Shown here piece after piece: positions 9,694-18,281 of a stretch of 64,000 bases of DNA. The notes below the pieces were generated by a model, which ran no database searches, was not told the origin of the DNA, and worked only from the letters and a program-made list of their open reading frames with translations. How positions within the stretch are numbered: the first letter of the stretch is position 1; the number at the start of each line of letters is the position of its first letter. Where the stretch lies: NCBI GenBank assembly GCA_021838445.1, contig JAKCDU010000013.1, positions 20,246 through 84,245 on the forward strand, in the 5' to 3' direction. The translations under genes were made by a program, and so were the position numbers. This DNA is from Actinomycetes bacterium. Lineage in GTDB: Bacteria; Actinomycetota; Acidimicrobiia; Acidimicrobiales; Palsa-688.

Positions 9694-10815
9694 ATGCCTC
9701 GCTGGAATCACGCCCTCGCCGGGATCGGAGTGGCCGCCGCGGTGACCGCGGCGGTGGCCGATCCCCACCCGGCGGGGGCCGCCGCGACCCAGACCTGGCC
9801 GGCCTTCGTGCTGGTGGCCGGGTTGCTCCTGGTGGGGCTGGTCGCCGCCGAGGACCGCCTCTTCGCCGCCGCCGGCGACCGGCTGGCGGCCGCTGCGCCG
9901 AGTGGGCTGGCGCTCTTCGCCGGCGTGACCGTCCTCGTGTCGGTGGTGACCGCGGTGCTCAACCTCGACACGTCGGTCGCCTTCCTCGCACCGGTGCTGG
10001 TGCACGCGGCGCGGCGGCGCAAGGAGGACGCCGGGCTGCTGCTCTCGCTGTGCCTCCTCATGTCCAACGCGGCTTCGCTGCTGTTGCCCGGCTCCAACCT
10101 GACCAACCTCATCGTGCTGGCCGGCCGCCACGTCTCGGGGAACACCTTTCTGTCCAGGATGGTCCTGCCCTGGCTGGGGGCGGTGGTGGCCACCGCGGCG
10201 GTCGTGGCCGTAGCCGGACGCCGGGAGCTGCGCCGGCGCGCCCCCACCCAGCGAGGCGCCACCCGGCCCCGGATCGGCACCGGCCTGCCCGCCGTGGTCG
10301 CCGTCGTGGCCGCCGTCCTGGCCCTCGGCGACCCCGCCCCGGCGGTGGCCGCGGTGGCCGCGGTGGCGGTGACCATCGAGATGCTTCGGCGCCGGATCGC
10401 GCCGGCCACGGTGGTCGAGACCCTGGACCTGCCGGTCCTCTTGGGTCTGTTCGGGATCGCCGTGGCCCTCGGGGCGGTGGGCCGCAGCTGGTCGGTTCCG
10501 ACCCAGGCGCTGCAGCACCTCGACACCTGGGCGACCGCCGGCTTCGGTGCCCTCGCCACGGTGGTGTTCAACAATCTGCCGGCCGCCGCCCTCCTATCGG
10601 CCCGACCACCGGCCCACCCTTTCGCCCTGCTCATCGGTCTGGACATCGGTCCCAACCTGTTCGTCACCGGTTCGCTGGCGTGGGTCCTGTGGCTGAAGAG
10701 CTCGCGGGCAGCGGGAGGCGAACCCCAGCTGTGGGCCACCGTCCGGCTCGGACTGGTCGCCGCCCCCCTCGCCCTGGTCGCAGCCGTGGGAGCGCTGACC
10801 GTCGTGCATCAGTGA
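9694..10815 (+). CDS. ArsB/NhaD-like anion permease
   Basis: 373-aa integral membrane protein with about ten hydrophobic segments. Two pseudo-repeated pore motifs typical of the arsenite/citrate (ion transporter) superfamily are visible: VLNLDTSVAFLAPVLV around residue 90 and FNNLPAAALLSA around residue 300, followed by GLDIGPNLFVTGSLA. The substrate cannot be read from sequence, and there is no arsR or arsC neighbour, so arsenite export is only one option. The open frame extends 39 codons upstream over the divergent phzF start; I chose the ATG at 9694, just before the first membrane segment and after a G-rich stretch. Confidence 0.72.
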   Translation: MPRWNHALAGIGVAAAVTAAVADPHPAGAAATQTWPAFVLVAGLLLVGLVAAEDRLFAAAGDRLAAAAPSGLALFAGVTVLVSVVTAVLNLDTSVAFLAPVLVHAARRRKEDAGLLLSLCLLMSNAASLLLPGSNLTNLIVLAGRHVSGNTFLSRMVLPWLGAVVATAAVVAVAGRRELRRRAPTQRGATRPRIGTGLPAVVAVVAAVLALGDPAPAVAAVAAVAVTIEMLRRRIAPATVVETLDLPVLLGLFGIAVALGAVGRSWSVPTQALQHLDTWATAGFGALATVVFNNLPAAALLSARPPAHPFALLIGLDIGPNLFVTGSLAWVLWLKSSRAAGGEPQLWATVRLGLVAAPLALVAAVGALTVVHQ

Positions 10816-10840
10816 CCGGCCGGCCGCCCTTGGATAGGGT
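10812..10840 (+). promoter_or_regulatory. Leaderless-type promoter of adk
   Basis: GTGACC (10812-10817) is followed after a 17-nt spacer by TAGGGT (10835-10840), which ends 8 nt before the adk ATG. No Shine-Dalgarno lies between, so transcription probably starts at or next to the A of the start codon. Confidence 0.5.
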
Positions 10841-10848
10841 CGGGCGCC

Positions 10849-11433
10849 ATGAGACTGCTCATGGTCGCCCCGCCGGGGGCGGGCAAGGGAACTCAGGCCG
10901 TGCGGCTCGCCTCCTATTACACGATCGCCCATCTCTCGAGCGGTGACCTGTTCCGCAAGGAGGTGGCCGCCGGAAGCGAAGTCGGCCGGCGTGCCGCTGA
11001 GTTCCTGGCCCGCGGTGATCTGGTCCCGGACGGCCTGGTCCTGCAGGTTCTCGCCCCCCACGTGCTCGATGCTGCCGCCCACGGCGGCTACGTGCTCGAC
11101 GGCTACCCCCGGACGCTGGCCCAGGCCGAGGAAGCCCACGAGGTAGCCGGTCGTATCTCGGGGGTGGAGCTGCAGGCGGTGGTCCACCTGGAGGTGGGTC
11201 GCGACGAGCTGCTGCGGCGCCTCCTGGCCCGGGCCGCCCAGGACGGGCGCGCCGACGACCAGGAGTCGGTCATCCACCACCGCCTGGACGTCTACGACCG
11301 CGAGACGGCGCCAATGCTCGGTTTCTACGCCTCCAGGGGGCTGGTCGTCGACGTGGACGGGGAGGGCGCCGTCGACGAGGTGTTCGAGGCCATAGTCGGC
11401 GCGGTGGACGCGCTCAGGGCCGGTCTGGCCTGA
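10849..11433 (+). CDS. adk: Adenylate kinase
   Basis: 194-aa nucleoside monophosphate kinase interconverting ATP + AMP and 2 ADP. The P-loop PPGAGKGT is at residues 8-15, SSGDLFRKEV binds the monophosphate, GYVLDGYPRTLAQAE is the AMP-contacting signature, and the LID is the short form without zinc cysteines. It opens with APPGAGKGT rather than the usual GPPGAGKGT. Actinobacterial adk normally lies beside secY in the ribosomal protein operon, so this copy away from that cluster may be a paralogue; the window cannot show whether another exists. Its last 20 bases overlap the convergent thioredoxin-like gene. Confidence 0.88.
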   Translation: MRLLMVAPPGAGKGTQAVRLASYYTIAHLSSGDLFRKEVAAGSEVGRRAAEFLARGDLVPDGLVLQVLAPHVLDAAAHGGYVLDGYPRTLAQAEEAHEVAGRISGVELQAVVHLEVGRDELLRRLLARAAQDGRADDQESVIHHRLDVYDRETAPMLGFYASRGLVVDVDGEGAVDEVFEAIVGAVDALRAGLA

Positions 11434-11752
11434 CGCCGGCCACGCCCGGGCCGGACCCGACGATCCGCCCGTCGAGGATCTCGACCCGCCAGGGCGCCGG
11501 TCCCGCCTCGAAGCGGAACCACGCGTCGCTCGACATCACCACCTCCACCCCAGCGGGAGCGAGGGCCGCCACCTTGCGACGGCTCTCGGTGGACGGACTC
11601 GGCGTGATGGCCACATCGACTGGGCCGAGGCGGGGCCAGACGGCCTGGCAGGGCCGGCACGACGAGGTGAGGAACCAGACCACCCGGTGGCCCGACGACA
11701 CGTCCACGCGCACCGCAGTCCCGTCGGGGCGGTGTCCGTCGATGGGCTCCAC
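11414..11752 (-). CDS. Thioredoxin-like (TlpA-type) protein
   Basis: About 112 aa from a GTG at 11752; the frame extends to an ATG at 11851, but that would overlap the divergent fno gene. The strand VVWFLTSSCRPCQAVWPRL contains a CRPC redox motif at the start of a helix, as in thioredoxin folds. Next come VAITPSPSTESRRKVAAL, then a PAPWRVEILDGRIVGSG segment that resembles the strand carrying the cis-Pro. There is no signal peptide from this start, so a cytoplasmic thiol role is plausible, and it neighbours F420 and mycothiol genes. The start is uncertain. Confidence 0.6.
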   Translation of the reverse strand: MEPIDGHRPDGTAVRVDVSSGHRVVWFLTSSCRPCQAVWPRLGPVDVAITPSPSTESRRKVAALAPAGVEVVMSSDAWFRFEAGPAPWRVEILDGRIVGSGPGVAGVRPDRP

Positions 11753-11809
11753 ACCGGTGAGGCTACCGGCGAGTCGACCAGCGCCCGCTTGTCGTGTAAG
11801 TCTGCCGGG

Positions 11810-12481
11810 GTGAATATCGGAGTGTTGGGAGGCACCGGGCCCGCCGGTCAAGCGGTGGCCGTGCAGTTCGCCGGGATCGGCATCGAAGTGGTCGTGGGCT
11901 CGAGAGCCCTCGACCGCTCGGAGGAGACGGTGGCGGCCCTCCGGGAGAAGTGGTCGGAGCGCGACCTCCCCCTCGTGGCCGGGGAGAACGCCGCCGCCGC
12001 GGCGGCCGACGTGGTCGTGGTGGCCACCCCCTGGGAGGGCGTCCTGGCGACCGTCGAACCGCTCGCCGAGCTCCTACGGGGCCGCATCGTGGTGTCGATG
12101 GCCAACGCACTCACCCGCTTCGGCAAGGAGATGATCCCCCTGCTCCCCCCCACCGGGTCGGTCACGGTGGCCGTGGCCCGGGCCCTGCCCGCGTCGCGGG
12201 TGGTCGGCGCTTTCCACCACATGCCGGCCGGTCCCTGGAGCGACCTCGACCATCCCATGGAAGCCGACGTCATGGTGTGCTCGGACGACCGCGACGCCAG
12301 AGCCGAGGTCGTAGGACTCATCGACCGGCTGCCGGGACTGCGGGGGGTCGCCGCCGGTGGGCTGGGCAGTGCGCTGGCCATAGAGGCCATGACCGCCGCC
12401 CTCCTCGAGGTCAACCGCCATTACAAGACCCACGCCGCGATCCGCCTGACCGGGCTGGCCGACCCGGCCCGACGACCGTGA
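11810..12481 (+). CDS. fno: F420-dependent NADP oxidoreductase
   Basis: 223-aa hydride-transfer enzyme exchanging electrons between reduced coenzyme F420 and NADP. It opens with NIGVLGGTGPAGQAVAVQFA, a Rossmann dinucleotide site, followed by VVVGSR at the 2'-phosphate side. ADVVVVATPWEGV and ALPASRVVGAFHHMPAG match the family, the latter contributing to the F420 pocket. The GTG at 11810 puts the Rossmann strand at the very N-terminus. Its TGA overlaps the mshC ATG by 1 nt, so redox cofactor and low-molecular-weight thiol genes are co-transcribed. Confidence 0.85.
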   Translation: MNIGVLGGTGPAGQAVAVQFAGIGIEVVVGSRALDRSEETVAALREKWSERDLPLVAGENAAAAAADVVVVATPWEGVLATVEPLAELLRGRIVVSMANALTRFGKEMIPLLPPTGSVTVAVARALPASRVVGAFHHMPAGPWSDLDHPMEADVMVCSDDRDARAEVVGLIDRLPGLRGVAAGGLGSALAIEAMTAALLEVNRHYKTHAAIRLTGLADPARRP

Positions 12482-13593
12482 TGCGCCTCTACCACACCGC
12501 CCGCCGGGAGGTCATCGACTTCGCCGCCGGTCCGGTGGTGAAGATGTACACCTGCGGGATCACGCCCTACGACTCCGCCCACCTGGGCCACGCCGCGACC
12601 TACCTGGCCTACGACGTGCTGCAGAGGAGGCTCAGAGACCTCGGTCACCAGACGCAGTGCGTGCGCAACGTCACCGACGTCGACGACGACATCCTGCGCA
12701 AGGCCCGTGAGCTCGGAGTGCACTACCTGGACCTGGCCGCCGAGGAGGTGGCCCGCTTCGACGCCGACATGTCGGCGCTGGGCCTCCTGCCCGCCTACTC
12801 CGAGCCTCGGGCCACCTCGGCCATCCCCGACATCCTGGGCTTCATCGGGATGGTCCTCGACTCGGGCCACGCCTACCGGGCCGGGGGAGCCGTCTACTTC
12901 GACGTCTCGTCGTTCGAGCGGTTCGGTCAGGTGAGCGGCTACGACCGCCCTACCATGTTGCGCTTGGCCGCCGAGCGGGGTGGCAACCCCGACGACCCCA
13001 ACAAGCGCGACCCGCTCGACTTCGTGCTGTGGCAGCCGTCGGCCCCCGACGAGCCGTCCTGGGACTCCCTGTGGGGTCCCGGCCGACCGGGGTGGCACAT
13101 CGAGTGCTCGGCTCTCAGCATGCGGGAGCTGGGCGAGACCATCGACCTCCACGGCGGCGGGTCGGACCTGATCTTCCCCCACCACGAATGCGAGGCGGCC
13201 CAGTCCGAGGCGGCCACCGGATCGGTGTTCGTGCGCCACTGGATGCACACCGGGATGGTCCGCCTCGACGGCACCAAGATGTCCAAGTCGCTCGGGAACC
13301 TGGTGTTCGTGCACGACCTGCTGGAGAAATGCGAGCCCGGCGCCGTCCGCTTGGCCATCCTCGGGCACCACTACCGGCGCGACTGGGACTGGCGCGACGA
13401 GCTGGTGGCGGCCGCCGCCGAGCGCATCCAGGCGTGGCGGGCGGGCGGCCCCGGAGGGGGCGCCCTCGACGCGGTGCGCTCGGCTCTCGACGACGATCTC
13501 GACACGGTGGGCGCCATCGCCGCCATCGACGCCGCCTCCGGCCGCGGGGAGGGCGTCTCGGACGCGGCGAAACTGCTCGGCGTCGAGCTCTAG
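12481..13593 (+). CDS. mshC: Cysteine:GlcN-Ins ligase of mycothiol synthesis
   Basis: 370 aa, CysRS-like catalytic fold without the C-terminal anticodon-binding domain (CysRS is about 460 aa). MshC adenylates cysteine and joins it to glucosaminyl-inositol. Evidence for MshC over CysRS is the RLYHTARREV opening, MYTCGITPYDSAHLGHAATY in place of the CysRS ITVYD..HIGH form, SGYDRPTMLRLAAERGG, WGPGRPGWHIECSA, and the ending LLGVEL. KMSKS is intact, and Cys in YTCG, Cys in HIEC and His/Glu in HHECE form the zinc site. The ATG overlaps the fno stop by 1 nt. Confidence 0.87.
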   Translation: MRLYHTARREVIDFAAGPVVKMYTCGITPYDSAHLGHAATYLAYDVLQRRLRDLGHQTQCVRNVTDVDDDILRKARELGVHYLDLAAEEVARFDADMSALGLLPAYSEPRATSAIPDILGFIGMVLDSGHAYRAGGAVYFDVSSFERFGQVSGYDRPTMLRLAAERGGNPDDPNKRDPLDFVLWQPSAPDEPSWDSLWGPGRPGWHIECSALSMRELGETIDLHGGGSDLIFPHHECEAAQSEAATGSVFVRHWMHTGMVRLDGTKMSKSLGNLVFVHDLLEKCEPGAVRLAILGHHYRRDWDWRDELVAAAAERIQAWRAGGPGGGALDAVRSALDDDLDTVGAIAAIDAASGRGEGVSDAAKLLGVEL

Positions 13594-13599
13594 CTTCCG

Positions 13600-13605
13600 T
13601 ATTCT
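13600..13605 (+). promoter_or_regulatory. -10-like box before thrS
   Basis: TATTCT at 13600-13605 ends 9 nt before the thrS ATG in a 21-nt gap without a Shine-Dalgarno. This fits a leaderless or nearly leaderless start. No clear -35 is seen. Confidence 0.35.
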
Positions 13606-13614
13606 CTAGCCACC

Positions 13615-15582
13615 ATGTCAGACGTCATCTCGGTCGTACTGCCCGACGGATCCACCCGCGACCTGCCCCCGGGGGCCACCGGCGGCGAGCTCGCCGCGGC
13701 CATCGGCCGCGGCTTGGCCAAAGCGGCGGTGGCGGTGACCGTCGACGGCGCCGAGCGGGACCTGTCGGAGCCGCTGTCCGACGGCGCCCGCGTCGCGGTC
13801 ATCACCGACGGGACCGAGGCCGGCCGCCACATCCTGCGTCACTCGACGGCCCACGTGCTGGCCCAGGCCGTCACCGACCTGTGGCCGGGCGCCCGCTACG
13901 CCATCGGGCCGCCCATCGAGAACGGCTTCTACTACGACTTCGAGCTGCCGGGGGGCACCCACTTCAGCGATGACGACCTCGGCCGCATAGAGGCGCGGAT
14001 GTGGGAGATCATCGCCGCCGACCAGCCCTTCACCCGCGAGGAGCACTCGGTCGCCGAAGGCCTCGAGCTGTTCGCCGACCAGCCCTACAAGGTCGAGATC
14101 ATCGAGGGGGTCGACGCCGCCGATTCGGACCGGGCCGAAGGAGTCGGGGCGGCCGGCGTGAGCGCCTACCGCAACACCGACAGCTTCGTCGATCTGTGCC
14201 GCGGCCCCCACGTGCCCTCCACCGGCCGACTCGGCCACTTCCGCCTCCAGAAGGTCGCGGCCGCCTACTGGCGCGGCGACGAGCGGCGCCCCCAGCTGCA
14301 GCGCATCTACGGCACGGCATGGGAGTCCAAGGCCGCTCTGGAGGAACATCTGCACCGCCTCGAGGAGGCCGAGAAGCGCGATCACCGCCGCCTGGGTGCC
14401 GAACTGGACCTGTTCCACTTCCCCGTCGAGCTCGGCGGGGGCCTCGTGGTCTTCCACCCCAAAGGCGGCCTGGTCCGCAAGGTCATGGAGGACTACTCAC
14501 GCGCCGAGCACGAGAAGGCCGGCTACGAGTTCGTCTTCACCCCCCACCTGGCCAAGTCGACCCTGTTCGAAATCTCCGGCCACCTCGAGTGGTACGCCGA
14601 GGGGATGTACCCGCCCATGGAGCTGGAGGGCGGCACCTACTACCCCAAGCCAATGAACTGCCCGATGCACATCCTCGTGTACAAGAGCCGTCAACGCTCC
14701 TACCGCGAGCTCCCGCTGCGGCTGTTCGAGTTCGGGACGGTCTACCGCTTCGAGCGCTCCGGGGTGCTGAACGGGCTGCTCCGGGCCCGGGGTTTCACCC
14801 AGGACGACTCGCACATCTTCTGCACCCCCGACCAGTTGGCCCCGGAGCTGGCCGACCTGTTGGCTTTCGTCCTGCGTCTCCTGCGGGCCTTCGGCCTGGA
14901 GGAGTTCGAGGCCGAGTTGGCCACCCGCCCCGAGAAGTTCGTGGGCGAGCCCGACGAATGGGACGTGGCGACCGACGCCCTGCGCCACGCCCTCGACGCC
15001 GCCGCGCTGCCCTACGTCGTGGCCGACGGTGAGGGGGCCTTCTACGCCCCCAAGATCGATGTGCACGTCAAGGACGCGATCGGGCGGCGGTGGCAGGTCT
15101 CCACGCTCCAGGTGGACCTGCAGGAACCGCAACGCTTCGACATGGAGTTCGTAGGCTCCGACAACGCCCGGCACCGCCCCTACATGATCCACCGGGCCCT
15201 TTTCGGCTCCATCGAGCGCTTCTTCGGCATCCTCCTCGAGCACTACGCCGGGGCCTTCCCGACGTGGCTGTCGCCCGTGCAGGTGGCGCTGCTACCGGTG
15301 CGCTCCGACCACCAGCCCTACGCCGAGGAGGCCGCCGGCGCCTTGCGCCAGGCCGGGCTACGGGTGGATGTGATGGCCGCCGACGAGGGTCTCGGGTCGC
15401 GTATCCGCAAAGCCAAGCTGGAGAAGATCCCCTACGTGCTGGTCGTGGGCGACGAGGACGTCGCGGCCGGGACCGTCGGGGTCAACGCCCGCGAGGCAGA
15501 GCAGGTACGCCGAGGGGTGCCGCTCGGCGAGTTCCGCGCCGCCGTCGCGGCCGAAGTAGCGGCTCACGCCCCCACCCCGTGA
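13615..15582 (+). CDS. thrS: Threonine--tRNA ligase
   Basis: 655-aa class II aminoacyl-tRNA synthetase charging tRNA-Thr. In order: an N-terminal TGS domain (DVISVVLPDGSTRDLPPG), the editing/SAD region with RHSTAHVLAQAV, the catalytic core with MNCPMHILVYKS (zinc Cys), the motif 2 loop LRARGFTQDDSHIFC, the motif 3 region MIHRALFGSIERFFGILLEH, and the anticodon-binding domain from about 545. Length is normal. The next gene starts inside its stop (GTGA), the same thrS-HIT order as in mycobacteria. Confidence 0.97.
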   Translation: MSDVISVVLPDGSTRDLPPGATGGELAAAIGRGLAKAAVAVTVDGAERDLSEPLSDGARVAVITDGTEAGRHILRHSTAHVLAQAVTDLWPGARYAIGPPIENGFYYDFELPGGTHFSDDDLGRIEARMWEIIAADQPFTREEHSVAEGLELFADQPYKVEIIEGVDAADSDRAEGVGAAGVSAYRNTDSFVDLCRGPHVPSTGRLGHFRLQKVAAAYWRGDERRPQLQRIYGTAWESKAALEEHLHRLEEAEKRDHRRLGAELDLFHFPVELGGGLVVFHPKGGLVRKVMEDYSRAEHEKAGYEFVFTPHLAKSTLFEISGHLEWYAEGMYPPMELEGGTYYPKPMNCPMHILVYKSRQRSYRELPLRLFEFGTVYRFERSGVLNGLLRARGFTQDDSHIFCTPDQLAPELADLLAFVLRLLRAFGLEEFEAELATRPEKFVGEPDEWDVATDALRHALDAAALPYVVADGEGAFYAPKIDVHVKDAIGRRWQVSTLQVDLQEPQRFDMEFVGSDNARHRPYMIHRALFGSIERFFGILLEHYAGAFPTWLSPVQVALLPVRSDHQPYAEEAAGALRQAGLRVDVMAADEGLGSRIRKAKLEKIPYVLVVGDEDVAAGTVGVNAREAEQVRRGVPLGEFRAAVAAEVAAHAPTP

Positions 15583-16097
15583 GCCATCTGGACCGGCTGT
15601 GGGCGGGCTGGCGCAACGCCTACATCGAGGGGCTCACCGCGCCGTCGCCGGTGCGCCCGACCACCGGATGCGTGTTCTGCTCGATCCTGAGCAGCGGCCT
15701 GCCCGACGAGGAGACCCACGTGCTGTGGCGGGAGCCGGGCGCGAGGGCCGTGGCTATCCTCAATGCCTACCCCTACGGCAGCGGCCACCTCATGGTCATG
15801 CCGGTGCGCCACTGCGCCTCCCCCGAGGACCTGGCCCCCGACGAGGGCGCGGCCATCTGGCAGGGGGTGGCCGATGCGGTGCGGGCGGTGCGGGCCGCCT
15901 ACCACCCAGACGGCCTGAACGTCGGGGCCAACCTGGGCCGCGCCGCAGGGGCCGGGATCCCCGACCACTTCCACATGCACGTCCTGCCCCGCTGGGCGGG
16001 GGACACCAACTTCATGACCGCCATAGCCGAGGCCCGGGTCCTCCCCGAGACCCTGTCCACGACTTTCGCCAAGCTCCGCGCCACCTGGCCGTCCTGA
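15579..16097 (+). CDS. HIT-family hydrolase (Ap4A phosphorylase-like)
   Basis: 172-aa histidine-triad protein. HFHMHVLPRW near residue 130 is the HxHxHxx nucleotide-phosphate site, and GCVFCSIL near residue 28 gives a CxxC that may bind zinc. In mycobacteria the gene between thrS and pgsA encodes a diadenosine tetraphosphate phosphorylase of this type, so the same activity is inferred. The GTG start overlaps the thrS stop by 4 nt. The downstream neighbour is convergent. Confidence 0.85.
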   Translation: MSHLDRLWAGWRNAYIEGLTAPSPVRPTTGCVFCSILSSGLPDEETHVLWREPGARAVAILNAYPYGSGHLMVMPVRHCASPEDLAPDEGAAIWQGVADAVRAVRAAYHPDGLNVGANLGRAAGAGIPDHFHMHVLPRWAGDTNFMTAIAEARVLPETLSTTFAKLRATWPS

Positions 16098-16102
16098 CCG
16101 AC

Positions 16103-16152
16103 CCCGGGGGACCTAGGGCGTGCGGCCCGACGGTCGCCCGGGGGACCTAGGG
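16103..16152. repeat. 16-bp direct repeat at the HIT/EF-G convergent junction
   Basis: CCCGGGGGACCTAGGG occurs at 16103-16118 and again at 16137-16152 (34-bp period), with similarity continuing a few bases into GTGCGG. The second copy contains the stop codon of the EF-G-like gene, so the gap probably arose by a small duplication. Confidence 0.75.
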
Positions 16153-18201
16153 AGTGCGGGCCACCGCCGCCCACAGCTGCTGGGGTAGGACGTCGTAGTG
16201 GTCGTGCACGGTGCGGAAGCGGCCCCGGCCGGCGGTCAACGACCGTAGGTCCACGGCGTAGCGCAGGATCTCCGAGGTGGGTACCAGGGCGGTGACGACC
16301 GAGTCCCCACCGGCGTCCTGTTCGCTGCCCTGCACCCGGCCCCGACGGGAGTTGAGGTCGCCCATGACATCGCCCTGATAGACGGGGGGAACGACGACCT
16401 CGACGCGGGAGATGGGCTCGAGCAGGATCGGCTGCGCTTGGTCCATGGCCTCCCGGAAAGCCAGCGAACCGGCCATCTTGAAGCTCATCTCCGACGAGTC
16501 GACTGAATGGAACTTGCCGTCGAAGAGGGTGACCGACACGTCCACCACCGGCCAACCGTGCACCCCGCCGGCGGTCATGGCCTCCTCGATACCTTTCTGG
16601 ACGGCCGGGATGAACTGCCGGGGGATGGCCCCGCCGACGATCTGGTCGACGAACTCGAAGCCGCCGCCGCGCTCGAGCGGCTTGATCCGGATGTTGCACA
16701 CCCCGAACTGGCCGTGGCCGCCGCTCTGCTTCTTGTGCTTGCCCTCGGCCTCGGCGCTGCCGGTGATGGTCTCCCGGTAGGGCACCACCACCGCCTCGGT
16801 CTCGACCTCCACCCCGAACTTGCGGGCCAGCCGCTCGGTCACCAGGGCCAGGTGGGTTTCCCCGCTGCCGCCCAGCAGGGTCTGGTGGGTCTCGTCGTCG
16901 CGGCGCACCACCAGCACCTGATCCTCGTCCTGAAGGCGGTGCAGGGCGGTCATCAGCTTGTCCTCGTCGCCCTTGGAGCGGGGCCGGATCCCTATGTGCA
17001 GCACCGGCTCGGGGACCTCCACCGGCGGCAGGGCAACGGGGGTCCCCTTGGGCGCCAGCGTGTCGCCGGTCGCCACGTCGGCCAGCTTGGCCACCGCCCC
17101 GAGATCACCGACGGGTAGCAGGTCGCAGGGCACCTGGTCCTTGCCCCGCAGCGTGAGCAGGCCGTGCAGCCGCTCGTCGGCGTGGGTCCGGGAGTTGACC
17201 ATCATCTGGTCGGAGCGGATCGAGCCCGACACCACCTTGAACAGGCTGATGCGCCCGACGTGGCGGTCCACCACCGTCTTCCACACCCACGCCAGCGGCG
17301 GCCCGTCAGGGTCGGGAGCGACCTCCGAGGTGGTCCCCCCGGCCACGACGGTGATCGGGGGGCGGTCGAGTGGGGAGGGGCCGATCTCGCAGATGAACGT
17401 GGCCAGCCGGTCGATGGCCACCTCTTTGGTCGCCGACCCGCACAGCACCGGGAACACCTGGGCCGACGCCACGCCGTGGGCCAGGGTCTTCTCCAGCTCG
17501 TCCACCGAGGGCGGGTCCCCCTCCAGGTAGCGCTCCATCAGCTCGTCGTCGGCTACGACGATCCCCTCCACCAGGGAGTCGTGCACCGAGTGCTCCCGCA
17601 CCGCCATCTCCTCGGGGATGGGACCGGTGGCGGCCTGACCGTCGGAGTAGGTGATGGCCGTGTCCGACAGCAGGTCGGCCACCCCCCGAAAGTCCCCCTC
17701 CTCACCGATGGGCAGCTCCAGGGGGGCGATGCCGGCGCCGAAGCGGTCCTGCAGTTGCTGGAGGGTCCGCTCGAACGAGGCCCGCTCGCGGTCGAGCTTG
17801 TTCACGAAGATCAGGCGGGGCAGCCCGAGGGACGCCGCCTCCCGCCACATGACCTCGGTCTGGACCTCCACCCCCTCCACTGCGCTGACGACGAACACGG
17901 CCAGGTCGGCGACGCGCAGGGCGGCCAGCGCCTCGGGCGCGAAGTCGGCGTAGCCGGGACAGTCCAAGATGTTGATCTTGTGGTGCTCCCACTCGAGCGG
18001 GGCCAGGGCCACGCCGACCGACATCTTGCGCTTCTGCTCCTCGGGTTCGAAGTCGCTCACCGTGGAGCCGTCCTCGACCCGGCCGACCCGGGCGATCGCC
18101 CCGGCCCGGTGGAGCAGGGCCTCGGTCAGGGACGTCTTGCCCGCCCCCCCGTGGCCGACCAGCGCGACGTTGCGGATCTTGGCCGGTGGATAGCTCCTCA
18201 C
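16147..18201 (-). CDS. EF-G-like translational GTPase (EF-G2 type)
   Basis: 684-aa paralogue of elongation factor G. The G1 motif is GHGGAGKT near residue 15, G3 is DCPG (EF-G proper has DTPG), and G4 is NKLD. Domains II-V follow, with KHKKQSGGHGQFG in domain IV. Such paralogues exist next to a canonical fusA in many actinobacteria and are of unclear function. The start is a GTG at 18201 with GGGGAGGG upstream. It sits divergently inside what is otherwise the thrS-HIT-pgsA-acyltransferase-pimA order, so it looks inserted. Confidence 0.87.
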   Translation of the reverse strand: MRSYPPAKIRNVALVGHGGAGKTSLTEALLHRAGAIARVGRVEDGSTVSDFEPEEQKRKMSVGVALAPLEWEHHKINILDCPGYADFAPEALAALRVADLAVFVVSAVEGVEVQTEVMWREAASLGLPRLIFVNKLDRERASFERTLQQLQDRFGAGIAPLELPIGEEGDFRGVADLLSDTAITYSDGQAATGPIPEEMAVREHSVHDSLVEGIVVADDELMERYLEGDPPSVDELEKTLAHGVASAQVFPVLCGSATKEVAIDRLATFICEIGPSPLDRPPITVVAGGTTSEVAPDPDGPPLAWVWKTVVDRHVGRISLFKVVSGSIRSDQMMVNSRTHADERLHGLLTLRGKDQVPCDLLPVGDLGAVAKLADVATGDTLAPKGTPVALPPVEVPEPVLHIGIRPRSKGDEDKLMTALHRLQDEDQVLVVRRDDETHQTLLGGSGETHLALVTERLARKFGVEVETEAVVVPYRETITGSAEAEGKHKKQSGGHGQFGVCNIRIKPLERGGGFEFVDQIVGGAIPRQFIPAVQKGIEEAMTAGGVHGWPVVDVSVTLFDGKFHSVDSSEMSFKMAGSLAFREAMDQAQPILLEPISRVEVVVPPVYQGDVMGDLNSRRGRVQGSEQDAGGDSVVTALVPTSEILRYAVDLRSLTAGRGRFRTVHDHYDVLPQQLWAAVARTP

Positions 18202-18281
18202 CGTCGCCCTCCCCTCGGGTGGACCGTGCAGGACATTCGGCGCTCCTTCCCGGGTCCGGAGAGCTGGATACCCCCGTAGTT

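Noticed and set aside
12481..13593. Annotation as cysteine--tRNA ligase
   Set aside because: Length of 370 aa, the ITPYDSAHLGHAATY motif, the N-terminal RLYHTARREV and the LLGVEL end fit MshC; the anticodon-binding domain is absent.
13594..13614. T-box or other aminoacyl-tRNA-sensing leader before thrS, hisS or alaS
   Set aside because: Gaps upstream are only 13-40 nt, with no room for a T-box; apparent promoters are of leaderless type.
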